A DNA stretch of 64,000 bases from an uncultured Macellibacteroides sp. (GCF_963667135.1 NZ_OY762974.1:2108001-2172000); one strand, 5' to 3'. Positions 33,390-42,783 are shown, numbered from the stretch's first letter. Numbers and translations: made by a program. Notes: a model not told the origin generated them from the sequence alone.

Positions 33390-33862
33390 TAATCTTCGTA
33401 GTCGATTTCGATTGGAATCTGTCTTTTGAATGCTTCTTTGAATGAAATAAGCGTTTCTGTTCTAGCTAATCCAAGCGGTTGAAGCTTGTTATGTATAATG
33501 TTTAGCAAGTGCTGATTATTCTTTGCATATATCTTGATAAACAAATCGTACTGCCCGGTTGTATAATGACATTCTACAACTTCAGGAATTTGTTTCAGGG
33601 CTTCGGTAACGGTGGGGAATTGTCCCGGTGTTTTTAGGTATAAGCCCATATAAGCGCAGGTTTCGTAACCTACCTTGGTATTGTCGACGATAAACTCAGA
33701 ACCCTTTATAACGCCTAAATTCGTTAGTTTCTGAATACGTTGATGGATGGCTGCACCTGAAACATTGCACTCTCTGGCTACTTCCAAAAATGGCATGCGG
33801 GCATTCCCGATAATTAATTTTAATATCTTCTCGTCTAGTTCGTCCAATTGATGGTGTGCCAT
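33389..33862 (-). CDS. Lrp/AsnC-family transcriptional regulator
   Basis: This is a 157-residue regulator with an N-terminal winged helix-turn-helix (LDELDEKILKLI, then EVARECNVSGAAIHQRIQKL) and a C-terminal RAM ligand-binding domain (VVECHYTTGQYDLFIKIY). Lrp/AsnC proteins sense amino acids and form octamers. I chose the ATG at 33862; a longer frame to 33913 would overlap the predicted -7 box and lacks similarity. Whether it controls the neighbouring asnS or GNAT gene is unknown. Confidence 0.92.
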   Translation of the reverse strand: MAHHQLDELDEKILKLIIGNARMPFLEVARECNVSGAAIHQRIQKLTNLGVIKGSEFIVDNTKVGYETCAYMGLYLKTPGQFPTVTEALKQIPEVVECHYTTGQYDLFIKIYAKNNQHLLNIIHNKLQPLGLARTETLISFKEAFKRQIPIEIDYED

Positions 33863-33910
33863 ATATTCGTATATTTGTCTAAATTGAAAATTGATTCTTA
33901 CATTTTGATA

Positions 33911-33918
33911 CAAAAATA
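33911..33918 (-). promoter_or_regulatory. -7 box of the Lrp/AsnC gene
   Basis: On the minus strand TATTTTTG fits TAnnTTTG, about 48 nt before the ATG at 33862. No clear -33 element was found. Confidence 0.5.
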
Positions 33919-34002
33919 GCTATTATTTCTATATATAATGTAGTTATTAAATAAAATATATCGATATTGAAACATTTTTCTTGAAAATACTTAATATAGC
34001 AT

Positions 34003-34557
34003 GTGATGAAGACTTCAATAGTGTCAGTTTGTAAGCATTCTTTAGCAGATAATGCTCATTTAATTCATAAGGTGGAATCTACTTATAATGCCGCTTTTCC
34101 TCCTGTTGAGCGAAGAGATTTCTCTTTGGTTGTTGATTTATTGTCCAATGACTCTCGCTTCTTCTTAGACGTTTTAATGGATCCGGTAAATTATATTGGA
34201 TTTATTACTTACTGGGATTTTGACTCTTTTATTTACATAGAGCATTTTGCAATAGATGAGAAAAGAAGAAACAGTGGTTTAGGAGGTAAAGCTTTGCGTA
34301 CTTTTTTACAGAAAGTGGAAAAACCCATATTACTTGAAGTAGAACCTCCTGTGGATAATGGACAAATCAGAAGGATTGCTTTTTATAACCGGTATGGTTT
34401 CGAATATCATTCGTTACCATATAAGCAACCTCCTTATAGGATGGGTGATCCAATGTTGCCAATGTGTTTAATGTCTTTTGGAGATATCCCATTTATAAAT
34501 GACATACAAAAAATTAAAACCATCTTATATCAAAACGTATATAACTGGTATAAATAA
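34003..34557 (+). CDS. GNAT-family N-acetyltransferase
   Basis: This is a 184-residue protein with a GNAT core: FIYIEHFAIDEKRRNSGLGGKALRTFL is the family's beta-4/alpha-3 acetyl-CoA loop (RRNSGLGGKA), and IAFYNRYGFEY is the beta-5/alpha-4 motif. The N-terminus (NAAFPPVERRDF) is typical of Bacteroidetes members. The substrate is unknown. It is divergent from the Lrp/AsnC regulator gene and followed by a strong terminator. Confidence 0.85.
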   Translation: MMKTSIVSVCKHSLADNAHLIHKVESTYNAAFPPVERRDFSLVVDLLSNDSRFFLDVLMDPVNYIGFITYWDFDSFIYIEHFAIDEKRRNSGLGGKALRTFLQKVEKPILLEVEPPVDNGQIRRIAFYNRYGFEYHSLPYKQPPYRMGDPMLPMCLMSFGDIPFINDIQKIKTILYQNVYNWYK

Positions 34558-34560
34558 AAA

Positions 34561-34592
34561 AAAGAGGCGGATTTGATTAAATCCGCCTCTTT
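34561..34592. terminator. Bidirectional terminator after the GNAT gene
   Basis: AAAGAGGCGGATTT (34561-34574) and AAATCCGCCTCTTT (34579-34592) are perfect arms around a 4-nt loop. It lies between the GNAT gene and the convergent exb operon. Confidence 0.9.
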
Positions 34593-34612
34593 CATATAAT
34601 AGCTTAACTTTG

Positions 34613-35080
34613 TTAATCTATTTTTAGACTAGCTGAATAGTTGATCTTTAGAGCATATGCTTCACGAAGAGCTTGCTTGACGTCTGTGATTACACCCATT
34701 TTTGTTTCTTTGTCTGCTTTAATAGAGACAGTCATAAATGGAGCATCTTCTTCTTTCATACTTGACTTTTCCTGAGCGATATAATCCTGAATTTCTGATG
34801 TTTCAGCAAATTGATCATTTAACTGAATACGAGTTTCAGATCCTAGTTTAGCTCTTAGTTCCTGAGTTGGTTTACCAATATAAATAAAAGTTACCAACGA
34901 CTTCTTTTCAAGTTTTTGAAGCTCAGTAGCCTGTGGAGCCTTAAACATTACTTTTAATGTTACTTCACGCATAGATGTTACCATCATGATGAAGAACAAG
35001 AAAGCAAATACCAAGTCAGGTAATGAAGCTGTATTTAATTCAGGCATCTCACGACCACCTGCACTACTAAATTTTCCCAT
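34613..35080 (-). CDS. exbD: ExbD/TolR-family energy-transduction protein (second ExbD)
   Basis: This is a 155-residue protein with a short basic N-terminus, one membrane helix (LPDLVFAFLFFIMMVTSM, carrying the conserved Asp) and a periplasmic ExbD domain ending in ALKINYSASLKID. It is the last gene of the operon exbB, small membrane protein, exbD, exbD. Its start overlaps the preceding stop by one base. ExbD pairs with the ExbB channel to power TonB. Confidence 0.92.
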   Translation of the reverse strand: MGKFSSAGGREMPELNTASLPDLVFAFLFFIMMVTSMREVTLKVMFKAPQATELQKLEKKSLVTFIYIGKPTQELRAKLGSETRIQLNDQFAETSEIQDYIAQEKSSMKEEDAPFMTVSIKADKETKMGVITDVKQALREAYALKINYSASLKID

Positions 35081-35670
35081 TACTTTTTACCTCCATAGTT
35101 TTTAGGTTCTGCTTCAGATATCTTTTGAGGATAAATCTTAATAACAGCATCCTGTTGTTCTTCTGTTAAAGCATCAAATACTTTTCCAAACTTTTCTTTG
35201 GATACTTCGTTTCTCAATTCGTTGTATGCTCTCGCTAACTCATTTTGAACGTCAATATACGCCTGATAATCTGTGCCACGGTCATTCATTAAAGAAATGA
35301 TGTGGTTTTTGGTAACCATTTGCTTTCCAAAGAAAGGAATGTCTTCCTCAACCTTTTCAGGTTTATGTTCATCGTTATAAGGATTCTGAACGAATTCTTT
35401 AACAAGGTCTTTCAATTGCTTGATATCTACGTATTGATCGCCGCAAAGAATCTGGTTATTGCTGTTAATAAGAACAATAAGTAAATTTCTTTTTTTGATA
35501 TCAACATCTTGGTCCTTTTGTTCTTTGGGTACAGGTGGAGGCAAACGTCTTGCCAAACCGCGGTCTGTATCCATCGAAGTAGTAATAAGGAAGAAGATAA
35601 GCAACATGAAAGCGATGTCGGCAGATGAAGAGCTATTTACCTGAGGAGCTTTTCTTTTCTTTCTTGCCAT
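35080..35670 (-). CDS. exbD: ExbD/TolR-family energy-transduction protein (first ExbD)
   Basis: This 196-residue ExbD begins with a basic segment (ARKKRKAPQVNSSSSADIAF), a membrane helix with the conserved Asp at residue 19, then a periplasmic domain that is longer than usual, with an insert rich in charged residues around 90-150. Two distinct ExbD proteins in tandem are common in Bacteroidetes and may form a heterodimer in the ExbB pore. It lies between the small membrane protein gene and the second exbD. Confidence 0.92.
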   Translation of the reverse strand: MARKKRKAPQVNSSSSADIAFMLLIFFLITTSMDTDRGLARRLPPPVPKEQKDQDVDIKKRNLLIVLINSNNQILCGDQYVDIKQLKDLVKEFVQNPYNDEHKPEKVEEDIPFFGKQMVTKNHIISLMNDRGTDYQAYIDVQNELARAYNELRNEVSKEKFGKVFDALTEEQQDAVIKIYPQKISEAEPKNYGGKK

Positions 35671-35705
35671 ACTGTTTTGTTGTTTATTTATTTCTTATTA
35701 CTAAA

Positions 35706-36176
35706 TTACTTGCTTAATACTTTTCTAATTGAAAAATAAACTAATGCAACAAATATCATAGCCATTAGGATGTAGGTTGTATAAAGCCACATATCCGTAA
35801 GCTTCAACCAGAATTCAGTGTTTTGACCTCCGTCGTATCCAATAAGATTTAGTGGAGTACCGTCACCCATTGTATAAGCAATGATAAAAACAGCTGCAGA
35901 AATAGCAATAACACCGATAGGCATAACAGCAGCCTTAGGATCATGCTGTACAAGAGAGATGATTTCCCAAATTCCAAAGAAAATCAAAGTAGCAATAGTG
36001 ATTGCACATACTGCATAAGTCCAATTAAGAAGCAACCCAGTATATACAGGTTCTACCATTTCAGCAGCAGGGTCAACAACCCCTCCAAAATAGTAAATAC
36101 CCAAAACTAGCAACGAAATCAGCGTAATGGCTAAAAACGTCCAGCTTGATGTTTTTCTAATTTTAGTAACTGACAT
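35706..36176 (-). CDS. Small four-helix membrane protein of the exb operon
   Basis: This is a 156-residue protein with membrane helices at about 13-30, 50-70, 83-103 and 128-150 and no catalytic motif. I do not recognise a named family. Its fixed place between exbB and the two exbD genes, with gaps of 7 and 35 bp, suggests an accessory subunit of the ExbBD motor; this is inference from position. Confidence 0.75.
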   Translation of the reverse strand: MSVTKIRKTSSWTFLAITLISLLVLGIYYFGGVVDPAAEMVEPVYTGLLLNWTYAVCAITIATLIFFGIWEIISLVQHDPKAAVMPIGVIAISAAVFIIAYTMGDGTPLNLIGYDGGQNTEFWLKLTDMWLYTTYILMAMIFVALVYFSIRKVLSK

Positions 36177-36183
36177 AGTTTAA

Positions 36184-36951
36184 TTATTTTTTGAATTTTA
36201 GGTTGTATTTAATAACAAGGTCGATCAATGTGATTGATGCATCTTCCATCTTGTTCAAAATACCTTCCAATTTACTTAACAAATAGTTGTAGAAAATCTG
36301 AAGAATCAAAGCAACGATAAGACCACCAATTGTTGTGATCAAAGCCACTTTCATACCACCTGCTACAACCGTTGGGCTGATATCACCTACTTGTTGAATT
36401 TTATCAAATGCCATAACCATACCTACTACAGTTCCTAAGAATCCCAATGACGGAGCCATTGCGATAAACAAAGTAATCCATGATAAGTTCTTTTCTAGCA
36501 AACCACCTTGTACACCACCGTAAGAAATGATTGATTTTTCAACGATGTCTACACCCTGATCAATTCTCATTAATCCCTGGTATGCAATAGAAGCGATAGG
36601 ACCTCTTGTTTCACGTGCGATTGTTTTTGCACCTTCAACGTCGCCTTTGTCAAGAGCTTCTTCAATTTTCTTAAGTAATTTAGAAGGATTAGTATCAGCT
36701 AAGCTAAGATAAATAATTCTTTCCAAACTAAAAGCTAAACCAAAGATAAGAGCAATAGCGATAGAACTCATGAAGTCGGCACCCCCCTCAATATACTTTG
36801 TTTTTAATGCCTTGTGTATTCCACCTTCTTCAGCTGTCTGATCAGCAGCTTGTTCAGTCTGAGGAGCAGCTTCATCCTGCGCCATTGCTGCATTTGAGAT
36901 ACCCAGGGTAAATAAACCCAAGAATGCGATAATTGCAAATAACTTCTTCAT
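36184..36951 (-). CDS. exbB: MotA/TolQ/ExbB proton-channel protein
   Basis: This is a 255-residue protein. An N-terminal cleavable-looking signal (ending AAMAQD) and an acidic Gln/Glu stretch precede three membrane helices; the TolQ/ExbB signature is visible at APSLGFLGTVVGMVMAFDKI and in the third helix (GGMKVALITTIGGLIVAL). ExbB forms the pentameric proton channel that, with ExbD, energises TonB. It is the first gene of a four-gene operon. Its partner tonB is about 2.2 kb away in the same direction. Confidence 0.95.
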   Translation of the reverse strand: MKKLFAIIAFLGLFTLGISNAAMAQDEAAPQTEQAADQTAEEGGIHKALKTKYIEGGADFMSSIAIALIFGLAFSLERIIYLSLADTNPSKLLKKIEEALDKGDVEGAKTIARETRGPIASIAYQGLMRIDQGVDIVEKSIISYGGVQGGLLEKNLSWITLFIAMAPSLGFLGTVVGMVMAFDKIQQVGDISPTVVAGGMKVALITTIGGLIVALILQIFYNYLLSKLEGILNKMEDASITLIDLVIKYNLKFKK

Positions 36952-37028
36952 TGTGTGTTTAATTTTTAAGATTAATAATTCTCTTATTTATTTTTGTTTT
37001 TATTATTAATAATTTAATGATATTAATG

Positions 37029-37116
37029 CGGAGAGAGCGGGATTCGAACCCGCGATACGCTTTAGGCGTATACACGCTTTCCAGGCGTGCCTCTTCAACC
37101 ACTCGAGCATCTCTCC
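37029..37116 (-). tRNA. tRNA-Ser (anticodon GGA)
   Basis: An 88-nt class II tRNA: acceptor GGAGAGA/TCTCTCC, anticodon stem CACGC/GCGTG with loop CTGGAAA, a long variable arm (TATACGCCTAAAGCGTATC), T loop TTCGAAT and discriminator G. CCA is not encoded. Confidence 0.96.
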
Positions 37117-37274
37117 AATATGTATGCAATCTCCCCAGCTCTCAAAACGGGTGCAAATTACAAAAAAAATCCCATTTGCAAACGAATGAGTGCACAAATC
37201 TAAAGTTTTTGCTTGACATACGCACAACATTGAGGCTAATAATTTTAATTCTAAGAAAAAATAAATTACTATAT

Positions 37275-38054
37275 TTATTTATTAACTCTTTTAAATAGCT
37301 GTAACGCATTGCTACTAGTTATTTCTATAGTTTCTTTAACACTTAAATTGTATACTTCGGCCACTTTTTCGGCTGTTTTCCAAATGTACACAGGTTGATT
37401 TGTTCGTCCTCTATACGGAACAGGAGCAAGATATGGTGCATCAGTTTCCAGAATAATAGTATCTATAGTTGTATTTTTTAAAACCTTTTGCAGGGTGGAA
37501 TTTTTAAAAGTAATAACTCCGTTTATACCTATTTTAAAGTTTTTGAATTCAAGAAGCGAAGCGAGTTCTTTTTCGTTTCCGGTAAAACTATGAAAGACTC
37601 CCGTCAGTGATTCGCTTCCTGCATTACGGATACAGTTTATTACTTCTGGAAAAGCATCTCTTGTATGAACTACTACCGGAAGATTTAGCTCTATAGCCCA
37701 TTTTAGTTGTTCTTCAAAAGCAAATACCTGTTCACGAATAAATGTTTTATCCCAATACAGATCGATTCCTATTTCGCCGATAGCACAATATTCGCGGTTT
37801 TTTAAGTGGGATTTAATGATTGTTAGCTGCTCCTTAAAATCGGCATTTACGCTTGTGGGATGTAATCCCATCATGGGGTAAGCAAAATCGGGCCAGGCAT
37901 CACAGACATTGTGCATTCTTTCGATGGATGATACATCAATGTTTGGAAGCAAAACTTTTCCTATTCCTGATTCAATAGCTTCTCGAATAGCCTGGTCCCT
38001 GTTCTCGTCAAACTCTTCAGCGTATAAGTGATTGTGCGTGTCAATTAACTTCAT
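37275..38054 (-). CDS. tatD: TatD-family metal-dependent deoxyribonuclease
   Basis: This is a 259-residue TIM-barrel hydrolase with the TatD metal-binding set: DTHNHLY at the start, GEIGIDLYWD, VVHTRDAF, HSFTG and LETDAPYL. Family members are DNases or amidohydrolases in the cytoplasm. It overlaps the upstream polyprenyl synthase gene by 4 bp and is therefore co-translated with it. Confidence 0.92.
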   Translation of the reverse strand: MKLIDTHNHLYAEEFDENRDQAIREAIESGIGKVLLPNIDVSSIERMHNVCDAWPDFAYPMMGLHPTSVNADFKEQLTIIKSHLKNREYCAIGEIGIDLYWDKTFIREQVFAFEEQLKWAIELNLPVVVHTRDAFPEVINCIRNAGSESLTGVFHSFTGNEKELASLLEFKNFKIGINGVITFKNSTLQKVLKNTTIDTIILETDAPYLAPVPYRGRTNQPVYIWKTAEKVAEVYNLSVKETIEITSSNALQLFKRVNK

Positions 38055-39025
38055 ACTTGCCTAAACATAAGTTTATCAGTTACCTCTTTTAGTATGGATG
38101 CTTTGTTTATGTCTATGCTTAGTGAATTTAAAGCTTGCATGCTTGTTGAATAGTATGACTGAATTCTTTTTTCAGTAAGTTGTTTGATTCCCAATTCATT
38201 GAATATGGTTGTAACAGCCGATATTTTTTCGCTGGCGATAAACTCTGGTTTTTCCATCCAATCAGTTAGTGCAGCTAATTGATCTTTATTGGCCATTTTA
38301 AGCGCATTGGCTAGTAAAAACGTTTTTTTGTTGCTTAGTATGTCACCTCCGATATTTTTTCCAAATGTTTCTGGGTTACCATACACATCAAGCAGATCGT
38401 CCTGGAGTTGAAAAGCAAGCCCAATATGAATACCAAATTCATACAAGGAATCCGCATCCTTTTCAGATGCACCGCCAATGATAGCTCCTGTTTTTAAGCA
38501 GCACGCTAATAGAACGGCGGTTTTTAAACGTATCATCTCAATATATTCCTCTTCCGAAACATTGGTTCTTGATTCGAATTCCATGTCGAATTGCTGACCT
38601 TCACATATTTCCAGGGCTGTTTTTGAAAACAGAACCATAACTTGCTTTAAACATTTTTCGGGCGTTTCGCAAACAAGTTGGTACGCATAAATCATCATCG
38701 CGTCTCCGGATAAAATTGCTGTGTTGGCATCCCATACCTTATGAACCGTGGGTTTGTTCCTTCTTTTATCCGCCTGATCCATCAGGTCGTCATGCAACAA
38801 GGTGAAATTATGAAATACCTCAAGTCCTAAAGCTGGCTTTACTGCTTGGTCTACATTGTCGGAAAATAAATTACAGGCAAGCAGAGTAAGTGCCGGACGA
38901 ATTCTTTTTCCCCCAAGACCAAGAATATATTCTATTGGATCGTACAGAGAGCGTGGGTGCTCGCTAAACCTGAATTTGGTAATTCCGGTTTCTATTTTCC
39001 GGAGAGTATCGTCGAATGAATACAT
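38051..39025 (-). CDS. Polyprenyl (farnesyl/geranylgeranyl-type) diphosphate synthase
   Basis: This is a 324-residue trans-prenyl transferase with both Asp-rich motifs: LLHDDLMDQADKRR near residue 80 and QLQDDLLDVYG near residue 210, plus GGKRIRPAL at the start of the fold. It condenses isopentenyl diphosphate with allylic primers to make chains for quinones or lipid carriers; the chain length cannot be fixed by eye. It is the upstream partner of tatD. Confidence 0.9.
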   Translation of the reverse strand: MYSFDDTLRKIETGITKFRFSEHPRSLYDPIEYILGLGGKRIRPALTLLACNLFSDNVDQAVKPALGLEVFHNFTLLHDDLMDQADKRRNKPTVHKVWDANTAILSGDAMMIYAYQLVCETPEKCLKQVMVLFSKTALEICEGQQFDMEFESRTNVSEEEYIEMIRLKTAVLLACCLKTGAIIGGASEKDADSLYEFGIHIGLAFQLQDDLLDVYGNPETFGKNIGGDILSNKKTFLLANALKMANKDQLAALTDWMEKPEFIASEKISAVTTIFNELGIKQLTEKRIQSYYSTSMQALNSLSIDINKASILKEVTDKLMFRQV

Positions 39026-39044
39026 ATCGTATTTAATTGAAATG

Positions 39045-39075
39045 AAAAAGGCTGCAGAATGAACGCAGCCTTTTT
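39045..39075 (-). terminator. Terminator downstream of tonB
   Basis: AAAAAGGCTGC (39045-39055) and GCAGCCTTTTT (39065-39075) pair around a 9-nt loop. It lies just after the tonB stop on the minus strand. Confidence 0.8.
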
Positions 39076-39098
39076 TATAATAATAAAATATTTAAATA

Positions 39099-39788
39099 CT
39101 ATTGAAGTCTGAAAGTGATTGGTACAGTGTACTTAACACGTACGGGTTTACCTCTCTGCTTTCCTGGAGACCACTTAGGCATGGTGTTAATCACGCGAAG
39201 AGCTTCTTTATCCAAAGAAGGGTCTACACCACGAAGAACTTCTGCATCAACAATAGAACCGTCTCTGTTTACAACGAATGCACAGATTACACGACCCTGA
39301 ATACCATTTTCTTGAGCAATAACCGGATATTTGATTGATTTTGCAAGAAACTGAAGCAATGCTGCGTCACCACCAGGGAACTGAGGCATTGTTTCTACCA
39401 CCGTAAAGATAGGCTGAGCTGATTCTTCTTCTTCTTCAACAACTTTAGGAGCAACATAAGATTGAGTCTGAGCTGCCTTCTGGTTATCTTCAGAAGTTAC
39501 GATAGCTTGCTGATCCAACTGAACATCATCTTCCACAACGTTCAATACTTCGGTTACAACCGGAGCAGGAGGGGGAGGAGGAGGGGGAGGAGCATTTTCC
39601 GGACGGGTAATTTCGATTTGCTCTTCTGCAATAACATCGGCTACGCCTGAGTCCGTTGCAACCTGTACATCTCGATTACTCCATTCGAAAGCAACGAACA
39701 GAATAGCAAGACCAACAACCATCCCCATCAGAAGGGACGTCATTTTACCTTTTTCCAGGTCTGCTTTCGGTGATTTTTTGATTTCCAT
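39099..39788 (-). CDS. tonB: TonB energy-transducer protein
   Basis: This is a 229-residue TonB: a short cytoplasmic start, a membrane helix (GMVVGLAILFVAFEW), a proline-rich spanner (ENAPPPPPPPPAPVV) and a C-terminal TonB domain (YPVIAQENGIQGRVICAFVV, then VRVKYTVPITFRLQ). It links ExbB/ExbD to outer-membrane receptors such as the one at 4.3-6.3 kb. I chose the ATG at 39788; a longer frame to 39833 would overlap the promoter. Confidence 0.95.
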   Translation of the reverse strand: MEIKKSPKADLEKGKMTSLLMGMVVGLAILFVAFEWSNRDVQVATDSGVADVIAEEQIEITRPENAPPPPPPPPAPVVTEVLNVVEDDVQLDQQAIVTSEDNQKAAQTQSYVAPKVVEEEEESAQPIFTVVETMPQFPGGDAALLQFLAKSIKYPVIAQENGIQGRVICAFVVNRDGSIVDAEVLRGVDPSLDKEALRVINTMPKWSPGKQRGKPVRVKYTVPITFRLQ

Positions 39789-39822
39789 ACGTTTATAATG
39801 TTTTATGTGTTTTTCAATACCG

Positions 39823-39855
39823 CAAAAATACAAATTATTTCATACTATATTCAAC
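39823..39855 (-). promoter_or_regulatory. Promoter of tonB
   Basis: On the minus strand TATTTTTG (39830-39823) fits the -7 consensus, with GTTG (39855-39852) 21 nt upstream as a near -33 match. Confidence 0.65.
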
Positions 39856-40012
39856 AAAAGACAAAATACTTGATGCTTTTTTTGTCTTTTTAATGTAAAC
39901 TTAAAAAAACAGCACCCCGGTATACCTAAGGTCGCTTTTTTCCGTTTAGTTAATGAAATTTGTATTTTCTTGAATTGCGCGGTAAAGTAAAAACTTTTTT
40001 TTCAAAAAAATG

Positions 40013-40020
40013 TATCTTTG
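40013..40020 (+). promoter_or_regulatory. -7 box of porQ
   Basis: TATCTTTG is a full match to TAnnTTTG, 21 nt before the porQ ATG. The -33 region is a T-run rather than a clear TTTG. Confidence 0.65.
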
Positions 40021-40041
40021 ACCGCATTTTGTTGAAAAATT

Positions 40042-41043
40042 ATGAGAAATATTCTTTTTACACTGTTTTTCTCTCTTGTTTTGGTTTCACTGCAAGCGCA
40101 GGAGGGTGGAGAAGTATTTACTTTTCTACGTTACCCTTCGTCTGCCAGGGCTAATGCTTTAGGCGGACATACTGTATCGCTTGTTGAAACCGATCCATCT
40201 CTGATTTTCCATAATCCGGCATTGCTAGGCGCAGAAATGGACCAAATGGTGAATCTTAATTATATGAACTACATTGCCGATATTAATGTAGGGAGTGCGC
40301 TTTATACGAAAGCTATTCGCGAACGAAGCGCCTGGGGTATCGGCGCTAACTTTATTAGCTATGGCGAATTTACCGAAACTTCGCCCGATAACACTGTTCT
40401 GGGTACATTTTCAGCAAAGGATATCTGCATGAACGGTTTTTTCTCTTACGATCTGAGTGATATGTGGCGTGGGGGTGTTTCACTTAAGTTTCTTTATTCC
40501 TCGCTGGAAAAATATACTTCGATTGGATTGGGTGTGGACGTTGGACTAAGCTATTACAATACAGCAAAAGGATTCTCTGCAGGATTTGTACTTAAGAATA
40601 TGGGTGCGCAGCTAAAGGCTTACGACGAAGAAAGGCAGAAAATGCCCTGGGATATTCAGGTTGGCATTAGTAAGAAGATGGCTCATGCCCCTTTCCGGTT
40701 CTCGGTTACAGCTATGTATTTAAATAAATGGAAGCTTTCCTATATAGATAATAATGACGAAACGGTTGCTGCCGGCGATGGTTTTGTTAAGTCGCTTTCA
40801 AAACATCTTGTTTTCGGTGTAGATTTTATTCCGACTAACAACTTTTGGGTTGGCGTAGGATTTAATCCTAAAGCAAATGCCGATATGAAGTTGCAGAATG
40901 GAAATAAAATGGGAGGCTTTTCTGCCGGAGTAGGGGTCAAAGTTAAACGCTTTGATGTGGGGGTTTCCATTGCGCGTTACCACCCGTCGGCATCCTCATT
41001 AATGCTTAGTGTTTCTACAGTGCTGGGCAATATTGTTCCATAG
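40042..41043 (+). CDS. porQ: Type IX secretion system protein PorQ
   Basis: This is a 333-residue outer-membrane barrel with a signal peptide (ending SLQAQ). It resembles PorQ, a PorV-like member of the FadL-type superfamily needed for the type IX secretion attachment complex with PorU, PorV and PorZ. Visible family features are FLRYPSSARANALGG, then LIFHNPALLG, and the C-terminal pattern VGVSIARYHPSASSLML. The order porQ-cmk-ispH-pfkA is familiar from Bacteroidales, which supports the call. Other type IX core genes are not in this window except the porE homologue. Confidence 0.88.
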   Translation: MRNILFTLFFSLVLVSLQAQEGGEVFTFLRYPSSARANALGGHTVSLVETDPSLIFHNPALLGAEMDQMVNLNYMNYIADINVGSALYTKAIRERSAWGIGANFISYGEFTETSPDNTVLGTFSAKDICMNGFFSYDLSDMWRGGVSLKFLYSSLEKYTSIGLGVDVGLSYYNTAKGFSAGFVLKNMGAQLKAYDEERQKMPWDIQVGISKKMAHAPFRFSVTAMYLNKWKLSYIDNNDETVAAGDGFVKSLSKHLVFGVDFIPTNNFWVGVGFNPKANADMKLQNGNKMGGFSAGVGVKVKRFDVGVSIARYHPSASSLMLSVSTVLGNIVP

Positions 41044-41153
41044 TATAAATATACATTATATATAATATATAGTATAATGAAATGAGCTTTCGGAATGAAG
41101 TCCGGGTATATCAATTTCATTATTCAGAAAAGATAAAAACAAACAATGTACAG

Positions 41154-41843
41154 ATGAAGAGAATTGTAATTGCAGTTGACGGATACTCTTCCTGCGGGAA
41201 AAGTACCATGGCGAAAGATTTGGCGAAAGAGATCGGATATACTTATATAGATAGTGGTGCGATGTATCGCGCAGTAACACTCTATTGCTTGCAGAACGGT
41301 CTGTTTAACGGTGAGACTATTAACGAAGAGCAATTATGTGTTTCTTTAGATGGCATAGAAATCACTTTTAAAATAAATCAGGAAACTGGTCGGCCGGACA
41401 CTTATCTTAACGGAGTAAACGTTGAAAAAGAAATCCGCGGAATGGAAGTGGCCAATCATGTAAGTAGTATCGCTGCAATTGGATTTGTACGTAAGGCAAT
41501 GGTGGCTAAACAACAGGCAATGGGTAATGCCAAAGGAGTGGTGATGGACGGACGCGATATTGGTACAGTCGTATTTCCACAAGCCGAGCTGAAGATCTTT
41601 GTAACAGCTTCTCCGGAAGTCAGAGCACAGCGCCGACTCGACGAATTAGCTGCTAAAGGAGAATCAGCAACTTTCGAGGAGGTTCTGGCTAATGTTAAAA
41701 AACGGGATATGATTGATACAACGAGAGCCGAAAGTCCCTTGTGCAAAGCCGAAGATGCCCTCGAACTGGATAATTCTTATTTGACAATCGCTGAACAAAA
41801 GGAGTGGTTACTTGTTCAATTTAACAGAGTAACCAAAGATTAA
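41154..41843 (+). CDS. cmk: Cytidylate kinase
   Basis: Cmk phosphorylates CMP and dCMP. The 229-residue protein starts [20 protein letters not shown], with a P-loop (GYSSCGKST), and has the family features [29 protein letters not shown] and [14 protein letters not shown] chose the ATG at 41154; an upstream in-frame ATG at 41082 adds 24 residues without family similarity. It is followed by ispH after 6 bp, so the two are in one operon. Confidence 0.95.
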   Translation: MKRIVIAVDGYSSCGKSTMAKDLAKEIGYTYIDSGAMYRAVTLYCLQNGLFNGETINEEQLCVSLDGIEITFKINQETGRPDTYLNGVNVEKEIRGMEVANHVSSIAAIGFVRKAMVAKQQAMGNAKGVVMDGRDIGTVVFPQAELKIFVTASPEVRAQRRLDELAAKGESATFEEVLANVKKRDMIDTTRAESPLCKAEDALELDNSYLTIAEQKEWLLVQFNRVTKD

Positions 41844-41849
41844 AACAAA

Positions 41850-42716
41850 ATGATAGAAGTAGAAATAGATAATGGCTCGGGATTTTGCTTTGGCGTTGTA
41901 AACGCTATAGGTAGTGCCGAACGTGAATTAACGGGGACTGATAAGCTATATGTTCTTGGAGATATAGTGCACAACAGTCAGGAGGTTGAACGATTGAAGA
42001 AGCAGGGTCTTGAATCCATCGAACATTCTGATCTTGAATCCCTGAAAGGTAAAAAGGTGTTGTTAAGGGCGCACGGTGAACCGCCTTCCACCTACGAAAT
42101 AGCCAAAAAGAACGACATCACCATTGTCGATGCGACTTGTCCGGTTGTACTGCAGTTGCAGCGGAAAATAAACAAGCGGTATCTCGAAACCCGTTCGGAG
42201 GATGTGCAGCTTGTTATTTACGGAAAGAAAGGACATGCCGAAGTAAACGGACTTGTGGGGCAAACCGAAGGTAATGCCATAGTGATCGAAAAGATTGAAG
42301 ATCTTGAAAAGCTTGATTTTACAAGGGGAATTGTACTTTTCTCGCAGACAACCAAATCTCTTGAAGGATTCCAAGATTTAATTGCCCGTATAAAGGAACG
42401 TATCGCAGATGGCGTAAAGTTCGATTATTACGATACTATTTGCCGTCAGGTAACTAACCGCATTCCCAATATTAAGGTTTTTGCCGCCAAACACGATATG
42501 ATTTTCTTTGTGGCCGGCAAGAAGAGCTCGAATGGTAAAATATTATTCGAAGAATGCCGTAGAGCTAATCCGAATACTGTTTTTATTTCTGAAGCGGCCG
42601 AAATTACAGAGCCTCTTTCTTCATCAATAAGAAGCGTTGGGGTATGCGGAGCGACATCAACGCCTAAATGGCTCATGGAAGAAGTTGCAAGTAAAATAAG
42701 GCAAATGAATGTATAA
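41850..42716 (+). CDS. ispH: 4-hydroxy-3-methylbut-2-enyl diphosphate reductase
   Basis: IspH performs the last step of the MEP isoprenoid pathway with a 4Fe-4S cluster. The 288-residue protein has the three conserved cysteine contexts (GSGFCFGV, DATCPVV, DTICRQVTNR), RAHGEPPS and YGKKGHAEV with the catalytic His. In Bacteroidales the gene commonly follows cmk. It supplies precursors for the polyprenyl synthase at 38-39 kb. Confidence 0.95.
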   Translation: MIEVEIDNGSGFCFGVVNAIGSAERELTGTDKLYVLGDIVHNSQEVERLKKQGLESIEHSDLESLKGKKVLLRAHGEPPSTYEIAKKNDITIVDATCPVVLQLQRKINKRYLETRSEDVQLVIYGKKGHAEVNGLVGQTEGNAIVIEKIEDLEKLDFTRGIVLFSQTTKSLEGFQDLIARIKERIADGVKFDYYDTICRQVTNRIPNIKVFAAKHDMIFFVAGKKSSNGKILFEECRRANPNTVFISEAAEITEPLSSSIRSVGVCGATSTPKWLMEEVASKIRQMNV

Positions 42717-42783
42717 TAGTGATAAAATGATTATTTATGCAGGAAGTTTGATGACAAAATTTATATTATTGCCATTTTATTCT

